64,000 nucleotides of DNA from Brachycybe producta. Its lineage: Eukaryota; Arthropoda; Diplopoda; Playtdesmida; Andrognathidae. Positions 11,201-24,300 of the stretch are shown here, piece by piece. Both the position numbers and the translations under genes were made by a program. Numbering within the stretch: the first letter of the stretch is position 1; the number at the start of each line of letters is the position of its first letter. The DNA is taken from contig JAUPFP010000043.1 in NCBI GenBank assembly GCA_036925085.1, positions 508,632 to 572,631 on the forward strand. The letters run 5' to 3'. Under the pieces are notes generated by a model. That model made no database searches, was not told where the DNA came from, and worked only from the letters and a program-made list of their open reading frames with translations.

Positions 11201-13023
11201 CCGGTCGTCATAAAAAGGGCGGAGCCAACTACTGTTTGTCCTGATTTCTAATTGTCTGTTTGAAGATCAGGTTCCTCATCATGGGGAGGGGTGAGGAGAT
11301 GACTCTCAAAAATAAAATCTTCTGAAAATTTTTCATATGAAATGAAATTGAATGTATTTAAAATAATAATCTAAATATACTGTATATGAAAACGAATTAA
11401 AATGTCAATATGATCATATAACTGAGAATCATTTAGTTTATTAAAATTAAAAATGTCTTGGGTATACAGAAAAGGTTAAAGAAGAAACAATGCAATTAGA
11501 CAATATGGTCCAATATTGTGGTCCTTATTATATTTACCATTTTGGTAATTAGTGTTTCCATTACTGGTTTTATCGTTACAGGTAAACCGGTATTACCGGT
11601 CTATTTTGTTACATCGGTATTACCGGTAATTTGACCTTTCAATACCGGGTTTTCGGTAACAAAATTTTATATTGTTTTGGATAAAAGAATTGACCAATAT
11701 TTAAGAACCATTGAGTTTAAAATTAAAATTTCACATAGATTATGCGTAGAAACCAAGAGTTTTTTAAAGACTGAAGTAAAAAAAAAATGGTATACGTATG
11801 CACTTGTAACCGCAGTAAAGGTCCTAACGTAAATGTTTGTACAGTTAAAAGGCTTTCCGTGCATTATATATATACCGTACATACTTAGGTACTAAATGAA
11901 TGCAACATCTTCATTTGTTACGCTTGTGATTCAGAAGAAACAAAACAAAAAAAAACTGAACAAAAAATTGGAATTTGCATCGAGACGAAATAAAAACCCA
12001 CCTATTTTATTTAACATGACTCATGAGTATTTTTTATTATGTAACTATTTTTTTATTTCATAACTAATAATTACATATATAATAGCCCAGGTCTGTGTGT
12101 TTGTGTGTGTGTATGGAGTAACAAAAACCATTGAAGCACGTCGGAATTTATATAAATTTGAATAAATGAACCGTTTTTTTGTTCTCATATGTAAGGAGGT
12201 GGATTAATGTTCAAGTGTAAATAACTAAATTCAAACTATAAGCCAGAAATACGGAGCCCTGTAAAGGACATGTGGTTTTTTTTAAAAAAAATCTCGACAT
12301 GTCGACTTTAATCTTGACTTTTCGACTTTTTTCAGAATCTCGACATTTCGACTTTAATCTCGACATGTCGACTTTATTCTCGACATTTCGACTTTTTCCA
12401 GAATCTCGACATTTCGACTTTAATCTCGACATGTCGACTTTATTCTCGACATTTCGACTTTTTCCAGAATCTCGACATTTCGACTTTAATCTTGACATGT
12501 CGACTTTTAATCTCTTTTATTCGGACATATTAATTATGCCATGTTGGGCGCACCATACTCTAATAATTAAATTATTGCAAGCACCCTCTTGTAGCAGCAA
12601 TAATTTAATTATTAAAAGTATGGTGCGTACAACATGGCATAATTAACATGGCCCGAATAAAAGAAAGATTAAAAATCGACATGTCGAGATTCTGGAAAAA
12701 AGTCGAAATTTCGAGATTTTTTAAAAAAATCTTGCTTGTCTTTTACAGGGCTCCGTATAGAAAGAACAAAGAAAAAACGACGATATATAATTTTTTTTTG
12801 AAGATGCTTAATCGTTGTTTATTTGTAACACTTGCTTACTTGCATCATGTCAACATATAAAAATAAAATAACGAATGAGGGTTTTATTTAAAAAAAAATG
12901 AAAGAAAAACCTCACAGCCTAATTTATCTTTAAATTTGCAGTTACTTTAGCAATAATACTTGCTGGAACTATAATGTATAATGTAATATTATTGTAACAA
13001 CAATAATTAAGAAATTTCCCCTT

Positions 13024-13069
<46 letters not shown>

Positions 13070-13349
13070 TCTCCCTCACTCCCCCTGACGTTAGGCAATC
13101 ACTGATAGCACGAAACATGAAAAACGCATTTTGTCATAATTCGCAAGAGAGGCTAATGACCTCATTTTTTTATTAATTGGATGGCTCAAAGGGTTGTCTT
13201 CTGAATGATTGCTAAATGTGAAATAGTCACAGCTGGTGCTAGACTTGTGTGAACATTTTTATAGGAAGTTTCTTGTACAAGTTGATGTGTTTTGGAGTAG
13301 CTTTAACTATCTTTATTAATCATTAAGAATGCGACATGGATAGAATATA

Positions 13350-13416
<67 letters not shown>

Positions 13417-15281
13417 TACATATTAAAAATAAAACAACAAACTATTTATGATACTTTGAAAGTTCCAAAACACTTTCATAAAAAAAATTATTTACAAAAT
13501 ATGATCCTGAAATAGCTTACAGCTTATTTCTTTACTATTCTACAACGTTAGGTTTACTATTATTCGACAGCAACAACGAAAATTACGCTTGTTAGGTTAG
13601 TTAATTAATAACTAACCAAACAAAATTAATTTCTTAAGCTAGGGTCACACATTCGTAAAACGAGCTGAAAATAAAGTTGAAATTGTTTCAACTTTATTTT
13701 TTCCGTTTATGGTTTTTGTTGAAAAAGCAAACAGTAGGAAGGGTTACCGTAAATGAGGTCACGGCAAGGGTCACTGGTATGCCTCACCCCTTTCTAGATA
13801 CCAATAGATGGAGGTTTTTTATACGTTTTCTGATCAAGTTATTCGTTGTCACAAAAAGTGTAATAGCGACGTAAAACGTAAAAAACATTTTTGTTTTCGT
13901 TTCTGTTTCCAGTAGTATTTTTAGACATGTGAGACATTACTTTTACGGTTATTAAATTAGCAGAGGGAAGAAGAAAAAAAAGCTGCAACACTTAAAATTG
14001 CAGATACAATCGCATAAAATTTAAATAATTATAAATCTTATAAATTCTTCATCAATGATGGTTTTTCTAAAGATGTGCAAAAAAATCTCAAGTGTTTTTA
14101 AACAGTACTTAGAAATTCCGATTGACGTTCTTTTGTTTATCTCACTTACCCCCCCCCCCCCCCCCCCCCCCCCTCTCATGAAATATCTGCAGTCATGAAA
14201 AGTCTCTGATAGAAGAAACCTTTTTTCTTTCTTCAATGTGGATAAATTGAAATGGAACCGTTTAAACCAAAAAAAAGACCTCAAAAACACTCCAAGTAGC
14301 CAAATAAAAATCACAGAAAGTGTCCATAAAATGCATCGCATTTTAGTCCTCTCCTTCAATCGATTTAAATATTTTTAGACTGTTGTATACAAAATACAGA
14401 GTGGCCGGTAAGTCGGGAATCAGCCATGTTCTATTAATAGGTGTAGAGGGATTTCAATTGGCACCTATGACCTTTAATTTGATATGTATGTTGTGTGGAA
14501 GTTTCTTTTTTAACTTCGACACAACCTACATAACAAATTAAAGGTTTCCATCGGATCTACCTGAAAACACTAGAGGAAAGTCCCAGAAAAATCGCAAAAG
14601 TCAATAAAAAAATGTTTTAAAAAAAACCCCACTTTTGTACGTTTTCATTAAAAAATAAAGAAGCACATGCTTGAGTTTTAATTTGCTCTACATATAGGTG
14701 AACCTTTGTGGCGTCTAAACACTGTGCATATTATAGTGTAATATCTAGTACACAATTGATAATTTAAATGCATTTAAATAATAAACGTGTTCTACAGAGC
14801 CCTGTGAAGGGCAAGCAAACAATATATCGAATTCAATTCATTCAGTTAATAATCTTGAAAATATTGAGTTAATAATTAAATATAAAATATAAATTATTGA
14901 CAAAATATTGATTTAGTATTTCAATTTAAAATATTAATAATAGAGTCAATTTTTATTTGGTGTTCATGTCCTTAACTGGATTCCGTATAATTCACCTAAA
15001 CACTTTTAATTTGAATTCGTTTAACTCATGTGTGTGTACAAGGTATTATACGCCATGTAAGTAAACTTAATTACTTCAAAATCTTACCTCCTTTTACATG
15101 CATTTGCTATAATGTATATATAGCAAGGAATACTATATTCTTTATAGTAGTCGTTGCATATACTGTACATAGCCCAGTATACAACTCTTTGCTTAATTTA
15201 AGAGTCCCTTTACTTTTGTGCAAGTTGCACGACTGGTTTACTAGTAGAGAATAATATGGCTGATGCATTCTTTCTATGTTT

Positions 15282-15317
<36 letters not shown>

Positions 15318-18300
15318 GAGACACTATGTACAAGAAACATTTCAAAAGAATATATTCATTATTACCAACAGCAACTGCTTATGTTTGCAAATAATGCTAA
15401 AGGGTGTTTTAGTAAACATTTAGAAATGTAGAAAAGATATGATTAAAAGGAAAATTTTTAGGCAGTTTAGACCTCGAAGCTATGTATTTATACACGTGAC
15501 CATACGATAAATCTGAGGACCATTAGGCAACCTACATATAAAGAGAGTGCCCCATAAGTCCATCATCATATAGGAAAAAAAGTATAGGTTCCCTTCTTTT
15601 TTTAATGAACTTATCACAGGTATCATTGATACACCCCGTCCCCCACATCTACAGGATTGCGCCAAATTGTGGAGTCCACACACTGCAGAGTTCCTTTTCG
15701 TTGAAATGATTTGACGTTGGGCTGCTAGGTTTCTTTGTGTCTAGTGATGTGCCATTGAAATATATGGGAAATATTTCATTTCACTGAAATATTTAAAAAA
15801 AATCTGAAATTTATTTTTTAAAAAAACTTTTTTCCAAGTAGGCCTACTGAATGCATAAATGAAAAAAAAATGGTGATTGTTAGCTCTCGGATTTTGATGC
15901 AATATCAACAGGAATGTTTCTCAATATGTGGCCCAAGTGCCAATTGTGAAGTGACAATCTCGTTTAGATGATAAAAGATGATTAAAAACATTGGTTAGAG
16001 GCTAGAACTCTAGTTGACAACTGATAGTAACCAGACATCTAGCCTCTCTACCCAGCCGTTTTGATTAGAAAAAAAGCATAATTGCTGTTGCTCTAATGAT
16101 GATGATTACTTCACAATTGGTTCTTGGGCCACAAATTGAGAAACATTCTGGTTGATATTGCATCAAAACCTGAGTTCTAGTGATTGTAATTGGTTCATAA
16201 GAGTATTTTAAACATGTGTTCAAACCTAAACATACCATGATACTTATGTGACATCCTCAAATTGCATCTTAATTAAAATGAAATTCGAAGAAAAAAAATG
16301 AATTCTTGTGAGACAAATACAGAATATAAAAAATCCAACATGCATAACTTTACAAGTGTAACTTCATTCAAACAATATATCTAATTATTCTACAATCATT
16401 AGTCAAATTATGTGAGAAATAATCATATATACCATTAGTATATAAAGTTAATGTAAACTGATGCAATTATATCTTGTTTTATTTCATGGATTTCAATTAA
16501 ATTTACAATTTTTCAATATATTTTTCACAAGTTTTCATAAATTTTATGAAATTACCCATCACTACTTGTGGTAAATATGAGATTAATGAGTGACAAAAAT
16601 GCTTTAGGAGGAGCTTGGTTGGGAAAGTTTAATGGCAACGAGGACAGATTAATAGTCTTAACATTTTTAAGCTTTTCCTAAACACATGAACAGAAACTTG
16701 TATTATGGGGCTCTTAGTTTTCTGACAGTGGATTCATGCTGCAATTAGACTTTTGTCCCTCCGCCACAGGCCTGCTTCGTTACTTGCAGAGTAATTATTC
16801 GAATTCAAATATGACTGGAAAAAAACTCCTTGTGGGCTGGGTATCATGCTCTGAATTTGTTTATTAAGGAATAATGGTGGACTTGTTTTCTAGGATGCCA
16901 GACTTATGAAACACTGTACAATTCAAAACACATGTGGTCCTTAAAAAATAGATTATTTCTGAGTTTCTGGAGTGTAGCTTAGAATTTATAGAATACTCCA
17001 TAGATTGGAGATTAGAGAAAATTGGAAAGCATGTTTTTGCTTGTGGCAAAAAGCCACATGTAAAAAAAAATATGCAATTTAATTGCAATCGAATAAAACT
17101 AAATTATGATTGTACATTTTATGTACTTTATCTATAGCACTGTATTGCATCTTATTAACTTTGCCATAAATAGAATTCCAATAGACATTGATATGTTTAA
17201 TGTACCTATTTGAACTTTACCATATATACGCTTGAATGGAATGTTGGTGACCAATCAAATGATATCAATTTTTGTACCTAAAGGTCACTTTGAGATTCAT
17301 CTTTTTCTACACAGCAAATGTCCTTACCCAAGTCCCTATAATAAACCTTAACCTACATACATAAAAATAGAACATTTTTTTTATCTTGTTGAGGCAGTAA
17401 ATGGCTTCTATTCATGACGATCAATAATTTAGCTAGATAGTTGTACATATAATAGTATATTATAGTAATAGTTATTTTCTCCTAGATTAAGATTAAAAGA
17501 ATCTTAAAATAGGTTCTCAAAGAATAGCACTTCTGAGCCTCATCAAATAATAGTGAAATATATTTTATAGGAAACAAAAATGTATTGTTCCTCCAATAAA
17601 ATTTTCAAGTTGATTATGATTAAGAGATTTTTGAATTTGAAAAATTACTCTGCAAGCAGCCATAAAGGCCTATGGCAGAGGGACAAGAGTCCAAGTGCAG
17701 CATAGAAAATGCATTGTCAAAACCAGAAAATATAAAACCCCATTGATATAAACCCAATTTTTGTTTGTTAGTTTAGCTGAACTTGACACAAATGTGTGGG
17801 TCTTGAGATAAGGTCCTTGATGTAGCTTGCGAGCCGCCTGTAGAACACCCTTAAATTCTCAAATACAATTTTTGCATAACCATCTCTGCAGCAAGCAACC
17901 TCCATTGTATATTGGGCCTCCTCCTCCTCCTCCTCCTCCTCCTCCTCTTTTATACACGGCGTTAAGATATCCTATTATCATTATCTAGAAAACCTAGGCA
18001 GCAGTTTCTATGTTGATTTTCTTCTTCCACACTTTTATGTCCTTATAACATAAGGCTAGACATCTAGGGCCTTATATGTATAAGGGACATTATGGTTACA
18101 TGAGTTTCCATTCCATTGTGTGTTAACTGCAAATGGGTTGCTTGTATACAACACACACAACTTATAAAAGTGCTTTTTCTCTCATTCTTCTCTATGTCTG
18201 TTGCAATCTCACTTTTATTCATGATGAGCAGAAAAAAGAAATGCAACACCCAACCCCCCCCCCCTTCCGAAATTAAGTTCACAATTATCGTGAACCTACT

Positions 18301-21300
18301 TTTGAGAAAATTACTTTAGATGGTTACAATAAAAATATTGCTTCAAAATTAAATCTTCAAAAGAGAACCAAAAAAAAAAACGATTTTAATTTACAGGTCA
18401 CTTGACTGCTTTTAAAAGGTTTTAATGCAAAGCAGGATTTTTTTTCTCTCGGATGACTCAAGATGTTTATAAGTAGCCATTTGCAAAAACAAAAATATGC
18501 AAATTAATTAGAAGAAATGAAATATAACTCAGATAACTCAGAGTATTTTAGAAACTTTATGATGAAATGAATCTCTGAAGAGGATTTTTATGCTTATTAT
18601 ATCTTATAAAATAAAACATTTTATGGCAAATTCATGTTGATGGTCTTGTTTTATGAGTTTAATATTATTTGGGGGAGTTTTCTGTACTTCTAGGGCTATA
18701 GTTGAGCCCTTATAATGCATTTTCAGGGCATTCCAATACAATTCGTATTTTAGAAATTTGAGCCAATTTTTTTTTCTTTTAGAAATTTAAAATATTTTAA
18801 CTGCTGTACTTTCTTAAAGCTTTTTTTCGATTTCAATGCTTTTAAATACGATTTGTATTTTAGTATTTTTTAGACATTTCGGTCAATTTCTCGAAATTTA
18901 AAATATAGTAGAATGTCGATTATCGGAACTAATGTCGGACATGCTAAGTTCAATTCCGATAAACGAACTCCCATAAAAAAAGTGGGAAAAAGTAAGAAAA
19001 AATCCGATTGCAAAGAAAGTTTTTTATTTCCATAAGTATTATTTACCATAAAAATAAGTAAAATAAAATTGGTTCAGATAATCGACAGTTCCGATAACCA
19101 ACGTGTGACACCCTGCATCTGCAGACTTGTGGATTACTCCATAGAAATTCCCTTATTTCAGAATGACACCACATTGAGCACAGATGTCCAGACTTGAGTG
19201 GCCCGAATTCTTAGTGAATTAGAGGAACCAAGTTGAACTGTGAGAAATTGGGAAAAGAATCCCAAAAATGCCTTTCCTTAAAAGGTAATATTTTCAGCCT
19301 AGGGCAATGATTGGCCCAGTTGGCCTGTCGTTGAGCCCTGAGGTGACAGTTGCCCTTCCCTTGAGACAGAACGAAAAAGCCATGCCACTTATGTTTGAGG
19401 GCAGTCCGAGTTTGAGTTCGAATTGATATAGTTCGGAATAGAGTGTAAAGAGAAAAACAAAAAGTGTTTTTATAACTCCGGACTTAGAGTGAATGTAATA
19501 TTCCAGTATTTTAGCCAATAATTGTATCGTCAATTATTAATATACACACAGATTTGTAAGAGTGCAAACATTGTTATAAAGAGAACTTTTATGCATCAAA
19601 GTGTCTGTGTGTGAGTTTTATTCTCCGACAGTGGGAATAACCGAGAGAGGAACTTTAGCCAACCACCACCATCACCATCAGAGGCCCTCAGAAACATTCT
19701 GAGTCCTTCTGACTGGCGCTTTCAGACCGGCTAAAGAGGATCAGGACTATTGGAGTGGTTATGCAACTGTAGAAAAGATTCCCAAGACAGGGCTGAGAGT
19801 GTTCTAGACCTTCAGTAGAGAGGAGGGCCACGGTCGGCCCTGGCCAAAATAGATAAGTCTTTTTGTGGGCTTTTTGAGGACTAACCGATCGTCGAGAGAC
19901 TGCAGTGCTCGGTAAAAGTTACCTGGACAATACAGAATGTCGCGACCGGTTAAAACAGGGGCTGGTCCGCAGGCTGGGCCAGCCTCGTCACAAACGTTAC
20001 GATAATAGACGACTCTTACTATACTTTCTTAAAGGTTTTTTCCTAGTTGAGTTCTTTTGAGAGGCATTTTCAGGGCATTCCATTACATTTTGAAATTTAG
20101 AAATATTTTTTTTAGAAATTTTAAGAATTTTGAATAATGTTTTGATATTTAAAATGCTTGAATTTCTGTATTTTATTAAAGATTTTTGAGAAATGGCAAG
20201 TTTAGCTTTCCTTTTAAGCCTTTTGAAAAAGATAATTAAACCAGAATGCTTTTGACAGATAATTTTGTTTTTCTCAGAGTTAACAGTTAACTGTTTTTAT
20301 TCCACAGAATCGCAAACTTATGCCTAAGTTTGTCCTTAAAGAAATGGAAAGCCTTTATTTGGAGGAATTACGAGCTTCCATCAATTTACTGATGGCCAAC
20401 CTGGAGTCACTGCCAGTGTCTAAAGGCTCGACTGATTCCAAATACGGACTTCAGAAACTGAAACGCTACAACCACAGGTAGGTTCATATTTATTAAAAAA
20501 ATGTCTATATTCAAATCATCCATCGAATAAATATGCAAAACAGTTCAAAACCAACAACTTTCATAAATATAATTAAGACCAACACACAGACATAAATTTG
20601 GCACTTTTATATAAAAAAAGAAATTTTTTTTTTGGCCACAATTTTAACGAAAAAAAAAAAGTCTGTGACACAAAAAAAAGTAGATTTTTTTTTTCGAATT
20701 AACATTTCACTTCGTTTGTTTCTTAAGTAGCCGCCGAAGATCTTCAGTCCTGAGGTAAAAATATTCACCACATTCCCTCCCAAAAAAAAACCAAAATTCC
20801 AACTGTTTTTTCTCTTTAAATATTTATGTATCTATTTTTGTCATATGTGTATGTATTTTCTATATTATTCAAATATACAGTGTAATCTGTTTAACACGAA
20901 AAATGGAAGGATTGAGAATATTTTTCGTGTTGTCTGATTTTTCATGTTAAACACTTTTTCACTGAATATTATGTATTTAGCACTAAATATATGCTTCATA
21001 AAACGTCCAGTGTCATTTTTTAAAAAAAATTATATTTTGCTATTGAATTGTTTTGAAAAAAGGACTCTATTTTTCTTTTTTTCAACCCTTTCTTCCCTCC
21101 TTTTTTTGCCTCCTATCTTATTATTATCATCCCCCCACACTTGTCTTTAACATGGGCTGTTCAAGGAGTCAGACATCATTGACCAAAACTGAAGGAAGTT
21201 CCGAAGATGGTGAAACTATGCTTAGTCGTCTGGATGTGGTACTATCTTTCACTCTCGAGGTAAATTTTATATTTTATTTTTGGCTTGTTTTCAAAATAAC

Positions 21301-24300
21301 AGTCAAAAATCGAAAAATATTTAAGTGCTCTAAAAGCTCTAAAAATGCATCTGTTGCGCACAACTGGCCCCAGAAGTCCCAAAAAGCTTGGAAAAGCACA
21401 CACGGATTCAACAATTTTTAAAATTAAAAAAATGGGTCAAAAGCCAAGACTATGGTCTAGCTTTTTTCAAAAAACGGCCAAAAGTCGAAAAATATTTAAA
21501 TACTCCAAAAGCTCTAAAAATGCCTCAGGAGCGCTCAACTGGCCCCAGAAGTCCAAAAAAGCTTGGGAAAGTGCAAGGATTCAAGAATTTTTAAAATTAA
21601 AAAATGGGTCAAAAGCCAAGACTATGGGTCTAGCTTTTTTCAAAAAACGGCCAAAAGTCGAAAAATATTTAAATACTCTAAAAGCTCTAAAAATGCCTCA
21701 GGAGCGCTCAACTGGCCCCAAAGTCCAAAAAAGCTTGGAAAAGTGCAAGGATTCAAGAATTTTTAAAATTAAAAAAATGGGTCAAAAGCCAAGACTATGG
21801 GTCTAGCTTTTTTCAAAAAACGGCCAAAAGTCGAAAAATATTTAAATACTCTAAAAGCTCTAAAAATGCCTCAGGAGCACTCAACTGGCCCCAGAAGTCC
21901 AAAAAAGCTTGGAAAAGTGCAAGGATTCAAGAATTTTTAAAATTAAAAAAATGGGTCAAAAGCCAAGACCATAGCCTATGGTCTAGCTTTTTTCAAAAAA
22001 CGGCCAAAAGTCGAAAAATATTTAAATACTCTAAAAGCTCTAAAAATGCCTCAGGAGCACTCAACTGGCCCCAGAAGTCCAAAAAAGCTTGGAAAAGTGC
22101 AAGGATTCAAGAATTTTTAAAATTAAAAAAATGGGTCAAAAGCCAAGACTATGGGTCTAGCTTTTTTCAAAAAACGGCCAAAAGTCGAAAAATATTTAAA
22201 TACTCTAAAAGCTCTAAAAATGCCACAGGAGCGCTCAACTGGCCCCAGAAGTCCAAAAAAGCTTGGAAAAGTGCAAGGATTCAAGAATTTTTAAAATTAA
22301 AAAAATGGGTCAAAAGCCAAGACTATGTATGGTCTAGCTTTTTTCAAAAAACGGCCAAAAGTCGAAAAATATTTAAATACTCTAAAAGCTCTAAAAATGC
22401 CTCAGGAGCGCTCAACTGGCCCCAGAAGTCCAAAAAGGCTTGGAAAAGTGCAAGGATTCAAGAATTTTTAAAATTAAAAAATGGGTCAAAAGCCAAGACT
22501 ATGGTCTAGCTTTTTTCAAAAAACAGCCAAAAGTCGAAAAATATTTAAATACTCTAAAAGCTCTAAAAATGCCTCAGGAGTGCTCAACTGGCCCCAGAAG
22601 TCCAAAACAGCTTGGAAAAGTGCAAGGATTCAAGAATTTTTAAAATTAAAAAAATGGGTCAAAAGCCAAGACCATAGCTTATGGTCTAGCTTTTTTCAAA
22701 AAACGGCCAAAAGTCGAAAAATATTTAAATACTCTAAAAGCTCTAAAAATGCCTCAGGAGCGCTCAACTGGCCCCAGAAGTCCAAAAAAGCTTGGGAAAG
22801 TGCAAGGATTCAAGAATTTTTAAAATTAAAAAATGGGTCAAAAGCCAAGACTATGGGTCTAGCTTTTTTCAAAAAACGGCCAAAAGTCGAAAAATATTTA
22901 AATACTCTAAAAGCTCTAAAAATGCCTCAGGAGCGCTCAACTGGCCCAAGAAGTCCAAAAAAGCTTGGAAAAGTGCAAGGATTAAAGAATTTTTAAAATT
23001 AAAATAATGGGTCAAAAGCCAAGACTATGGGTCTAGCTTTTTTCAAAAAACGGCCAAAAGTCGAAAAATATTTAAATACTCTAAAAGCTCTAAAAATGCC
23101 TCAGGAGCGCTCAACTGGCCCCAGAAGTGAAAAAGCTTGGAAAAGTGCAAGGATTCAAGAATTTTTAAAATTAAAAAAATGGGTCAAAAGCCAAGACCAT
23201 AGCCTATGGTCTAGCTTTTTTCAAAAAACGGCCAAAAGTCGAAAAATATTTAAATACTCTAAAAGCTCTAAAAATGCCTCAGGAGCGCTCAACTGGCCCC
23301 AGAAGTCCAAAAAAGCTTGGAAAAGTGCAAGGATTCAAGAATTTTTAAAATTAAAAAATGGGTCAAAAGCCAAGACTATGGGTCTAGCTTTTTTCAAAAA
23401 ACGGCCAAAAGTCGAAAAATATTTAAATACTCTAAAAGCTCTAAAAATGCCTCAGGAGCGCTCAACTGGCCCCAGAAGTCTAAAAAAGCTTGGAAAAGTG
23501 CAAGGATTTAAGAATTTTTAAAATTAAAAAAATGGGTCAAAAGCCAAATCTATATGGTCTAGCTTTTTTCAAAAAACGGCCAAAAGTCGAAAAATATTTA
23601 AATACTCTAAAAGCTCTAAAAATGCCTGAGGAGCGCTCAACTGGCCCCAGAAGTCCAAAAAAGCTTGGAAAAGTGCAAGGATTCAAGAAGTTTTAAAATT
23701 AAAAAATGGGTCAAAAGCCAAGACTATGGTCTAGCTTTTTTCAAAAAACGGCGAAAAGTCGAAAAATATTTAAATACTCTAAAAGCTCTAAAAATGCCTC
23801 AGGAGCGCTCAACTGGCCCCAGAAGTCCAAAACAGCTTGGAAAAGTGCAAGGATTCAAGAATTTTTAAAATTAAAAAAATGGGTCAAAAGCCAAGACCAT
23901 AGCCTATGGTCTAGCTTTTTTCAAAAAACGGCCAAAAGTCGAAAAATATTTAAATACTCTAAAAGCTCTAAAAATGCCTCAGGAGCGCTCAACTGGCCCC
24001 AGAAGTCCAAAACAGCTTGGAAAAGTGCAAGGATTCAAGAACTTTTAAAATTAAAAAAATGGGTCAAAAGCCAAGACTATGGGTCTAGCTTTTTTCAAAA
24101 AACGGCCAAAAGTCAAAAAATATTTAAATACTCTAAAAGCTCTAAAAATGCCTCAGGAGCGCTCAACGGGCCCCAGAAGTCCAAAAAAGCTTGGAAAAGT
24201 GCAAGGATTCAAGAATTTTTAAAATTAAAAAAATGGGTCAAAAGCCAAGACCATAGCCTATGGTCTAGCTTTTTTCAAAAAACGGCCAAAAGTCGAAAAA

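Noticed and set aside
12211..12646. Repetitive proteins on both strands ([20 protein letters not shown])
   Set aside because: They are open only because the 66-bp minisatellite lacks stops. They lie inside a foldback element.
13630..13935. Possible TIR element starting agggtcacacattcgtaaaa
   Set aside because: The left end looks like a transposon terminus, but no convincing inverted partner or duplication was found on the right.
18903..19115. Tigger-like element (gtcgattatcggaac ... gataatcgacagttccgat)
   Set aside because: The motifs resemble Tigger ends, but the inverted ends do not line up cleanly and no TA duplication could be confirmed.
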